From positions 13,559 through 77,558 of the forward strand of contig CAYVMC010000007.1 in the NCBI GenBank assembly GCA_964452495.1: a DNA stretch of 64,000 nt, given 5' to 3'. This document shows, in pieces, positions 62,104-64,000 of this stretch (positions are counted from its first letter, which is position 1; each line of letters begins with the position of its first letter). The stretch is from CALUTH01 sp964452495. GTDB lineage: Bacteria > Cyanobacteriota > Vampirovibrionia > Gastranaerophilales > Gastranaerophilaceae. Made by a program: the position numbers and the translations under genes. The notes below the pieces were generated by a model. That model was given only the letters and a program-made list of their open reading frames with translations, did no database searches and was not told the origin of the DNA.

Positions 62104-63687
62104 TTATACTGCTTTTGCTTTTTGCTGTTCTTTTTTTGTTTCATGTTCTATTTCAAATTGCTGCTTTACCTGCGCCTTTATTTGTTCATGCTTTCTTTTT
62201 GTTTTTCCACGTTCGTATATAATAAAACCGAGAATAGCGAAGGAACTTAAGAGATTTATTAATTGACATATCGAGCGGTATTTCTGCGCTTTACCTGTCA
62301 TCGCTTTATCTGCAAACATAAGTTCGTTAGAAGATTTGATATGAGTATTAAGCACCCAGTTTTTAAATTTGGTCAATATATTTGCATTTTCAGGCGAAAC
62401 AACGGTTCTGTTTAACAGCTTAACGCCCGTGCGGGTTTCTATTACGGAAGCCGCAGCCTTACCGCCGTAATCACCGAAGAAATACAAACTGCCAAAGGTT
62501 AAAAGATCTCGCCCGCGGGATTCACGCACTTCGTTTTTATCATCTGCTGCCGCTATTCTTGATGAGAAAGTGACTGCAGAAATTGCTCTTGCCTGATCCA
62601 TCGTCGGGTATTTACCCTTGAATTGAAGCATTCTGCCGAGCATTTTAAGGTTAGGTTTTTGTGTTGCAGTCATCGCAATGGATGCAGCAGCCATACCAAG
62701 CATCGCACCAATTGATATAATTTTTTCCTGTAACAATCCTTCTTTGGCTTTTGCCTTAATTCTTTCATACAATTCAGGGTGTTTTTTGGCTTCTTTGAAA
62801 TCTTCATATATAGGAGCCCCGTCAACACCGGAAAGTTTACCGGTCATCCACCTGTTTAAAAACTGCATTGATGCAGCAAGCGGCAATACAACAAACAATG
62901 CTGCAGCACTTTTTCCTTTAACCAGTTTTGAAGCTTTTGATGCAAAATTCTCAATCCCGCCTTTTCCGGAAGCTTCATACTCATGAATATATTTCTTAGT
63001 ATTGTTTAAAAGTGAAGAAACACTTATATCTTTGAGGTAAGCCCCCTTATCGCCAAAGCGGATATTTTCATTAACATGGGTTTTAACCATTATATCGTCA
63101 ATGACTTTATTAAATTCTTTTTCATTAGCAGCATCAGCCAGTTTTTTACCAAAGTTCTCAAGCTCTTTTTCACCTAAATCAGAGTACTTGACCACATTGT
63201 TACCGTTAATACCCTGAATTTGAGACAATAACGACCGGTATACCCCTGCCATATTGCCATTCTGTTCCTTATAAGTGCTGCTGACAATTTTAATCGTCTC
63301 AGTATCAGCAAGGCAATCTGCCATTTTCCCGCCGGTTTTTATAAAATGTTTGTCAAGAAATTTTCCTGCACCAATAGCTATAAATCCGGGGACAAGACAG
63401 TTAATAATAAGCCCTCCGCTCTCGCGGCAGAGAGTTTCCAATCCTGCAAACAGATTTGTAATTGAATCAAAAATGGTTCTCGGCGCTATTGCGGTTGTAA
63501 TGTCAAGAGTTGCAACATGCATCATAGGATTACGTTCCAAATATTGCATGGCTGCAACAGCTGCACCGGTAGCGGCTACAAGCTTATTTCCTTTAAAATT
63601 TATTGAACTGCCATTTTCCTTATTATTTTCATTTTTGGGATGGAGTTTTGTACTTTCAGATATACTAACCTTATTAATCATACACAC
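62104..63687 (-). CDS. FKG-motif membrane protein, paralogue A
   Basis: I do not recognise this 527-residue protein. The leader is Lys/Asn/Ser-rich and ends in S-I-N-F31-K32-G33. Hydrophobic segments lie near residues 35-48, 100-118, 280-300, 345-362, 430-445 and 490-508. The C-terminus is a long charged helix (KRKHEQIKAQVKQQFEIEHE). It is a tandem paralogue of the gene at 60481 (see there). A minus-strand element with GGCAATTTTT (63766 to 63757) and GCTTTTAAATA lies upstream, with 19-nt spacing instead of 21. There is no clear Shine-Dalgarno site. Confidence 0.78.
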   Translation of the reverse strand: MCMINKVSISESTKLHPKNENNKENGSSINFKGNKLVAATGAAVAAMQYLERNPMMHVATLDITTAIAPRTIFDSITNLFAGLETLCRESGGLIINCLVPGFIAIGAGKFLDKHFIKTGGKMADCLADTETIKIVSSTYKEQNGNMAGVYRSLLSQIQGINGNNVVKYSDLGEKELENFGKKLADAANEKEFNKVIDDIMVKTHVNENIRFGDKGAYLKDISVSSLLNNTKKYIHEYEASGKGGIENFASKASKLVKGKSAAALFVVLPLAASMQFLNRWMTGKLSGVDGAPIYEDFKEAKKHPELYERIKAKAKEGLLQEKIISIGAMLGMAAASIAMTATQKPNLKMLGRMLQFKGKYPTMDQARAISAVTFSSRIAAADDKNEVRESRGRDLLTFGSLYFFGDYGGKAAASVIETRTGVKLLNRTVVSPENANILTKFKNWVLNTHIKSSNELMFADKAMTGKAQKYRSICQLINLLSSFAILGFIIYERGKTKRKHEQIKAQVKQQFEIEHETKKEQQKAKAV

Positions 63688-64000
63688 ATATCTACTATTT
63701 ACGGCTTCATTGCTGATTATAACAATAACTATATATATTTAAAAGCCGGGCAAAATAAAAATTGCCTTTTTTTTAATAATTGTAAAGAGATTGTTAAGAA
63801 AGAAATCAGGTTGTTTTTATAATCTTTTAAAAATTTAATCAGAATGAGAATTATTATACTATCTGGATTTTAACCTTAATAAAAAATTTCAAATATTTTT
63901 AAATCCGACAAACAAAAAGCGATTGTAAATAATTGTAACAATTTTAAAAAAAAGGGGGAAAAAGATTAAAGAAACAGAGAGAAATGCCGATAACATAAGT
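63688..64000. other. Upstream region of the FKG paralogue operon
   Basis: It contains the variant GCAAT element on the minus strand (GCAAT at 63765 to 63761, GCTTTTA from 63746) and a second TTGTAACAATTTT motif on the plus strand near 63932. GGGGGAA at 63953-63959 looks like a ribosome site for a gene starting beyond the window, but no start codon is seen. Confidence 0.4.

Overview
The window is AT-rich and densely coded. It fits a fermentative, diderm, flagellated anaerobe of the non-photosynthetic cyanobacterial sister lineage (Melainabacteria / Vampirovibrionia, most like the gut Gastranaerophilales). This is inferred from gene content and protein style, not from a search: pyruvate formate-lyase plus pyruvate:ferredoxin oxidoreductase, a HydE hydrogenase maturase, GlgC glycogen synthesis, a flagellar export gate, a KdsC-like Kdo phosphatase, no photosynthesis genes, and many lineage-type unknown proteins with a short N-terminal F-K-G / F-G-A motif.

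Layout. 0.1-2.5 kb: TPR protein and mnmE. 2.6-8.7 kb: LysM protein, glgC with a thioredoxin-like partner, a large unknown membrane protein and a GH108-type muramidase, several sharing an upstream element. 8.7-13.1 kb: pflA, pflB and a CCA-adding enzyme, followed by a GC-rich palindrome and a decayed second copy of cca. 13.9-15.8 kb: two alpha/beta hydrolases. 16-21.5 kb: grpE, dnaJ, a YVTN propeller protein, an O-methyltransferase and lysS. 21.6-24.3 kb: zinc-ribbon protein, FKG protein, and an AAA/DUF4143 ATPase with 32-bp tandem repeats. 24.3-29.1 kb: smc-scpA-scpB condensin operon. 29.5-31.1 kb: HdeD-like, rhodanese and TIGR04076-like proteins. 31.1-33.5 kb: fused FeoA-FeoB iron importer. 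33.5-36.1 kb: two unknown proteins. 36.2-39.4 kb: MarR-EmrA-EmrB efflux operon, then ogt. 40.2-42.2 kb: Cys-rich small protein, hpf, GT2 and a KdsC-like phosphatase. 42.3-49.3 kb (minus): fliP-fliQ-fliR-flhB-flhA-PilZ-unknown-decarboxylase-like operon. 49.4-55.8 kb: hydE, nadA, GT4, XRE regulator, FGA proteins and several decayed gene remnants. 55.9-59.4 kb: PFOR. 59.5-60.1 kb: a REP-associated transposase remnant, tRNA-Phe and tRNA-derived palindromes. 60.4-63.7 kb: tandem paralogous FKG membrane proteins.

How it works together. Glucose is stored through GlgC or fermented to pyruvate. Pyruvate is cleaved by PFL (acetyl-CoA + formate, activated by PflA) or oxidised by PFOR (reduced ferredoxin), and ferredoxin can feed an [FeFe] hydrogenase matured by HydE, whose structural genes lie elsewhere.

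Main points of novelty: (1) six otherwise unrelated unknown proteins carry a short N-terminal [PSNK]-x-F-[KG]-[GAS] signature after a disordered Asn/Ser-rich leader; (2) three of the unknown, LysM and muramidase genes share the exact element GCAAT-N16-ACTTTAT; (3) at least seven genes have a -10 box ending 6-7 nt before the ATG, so they look leaderless; (4) an intrinsic terminator with no gene of its own lies just upstream of ogt.
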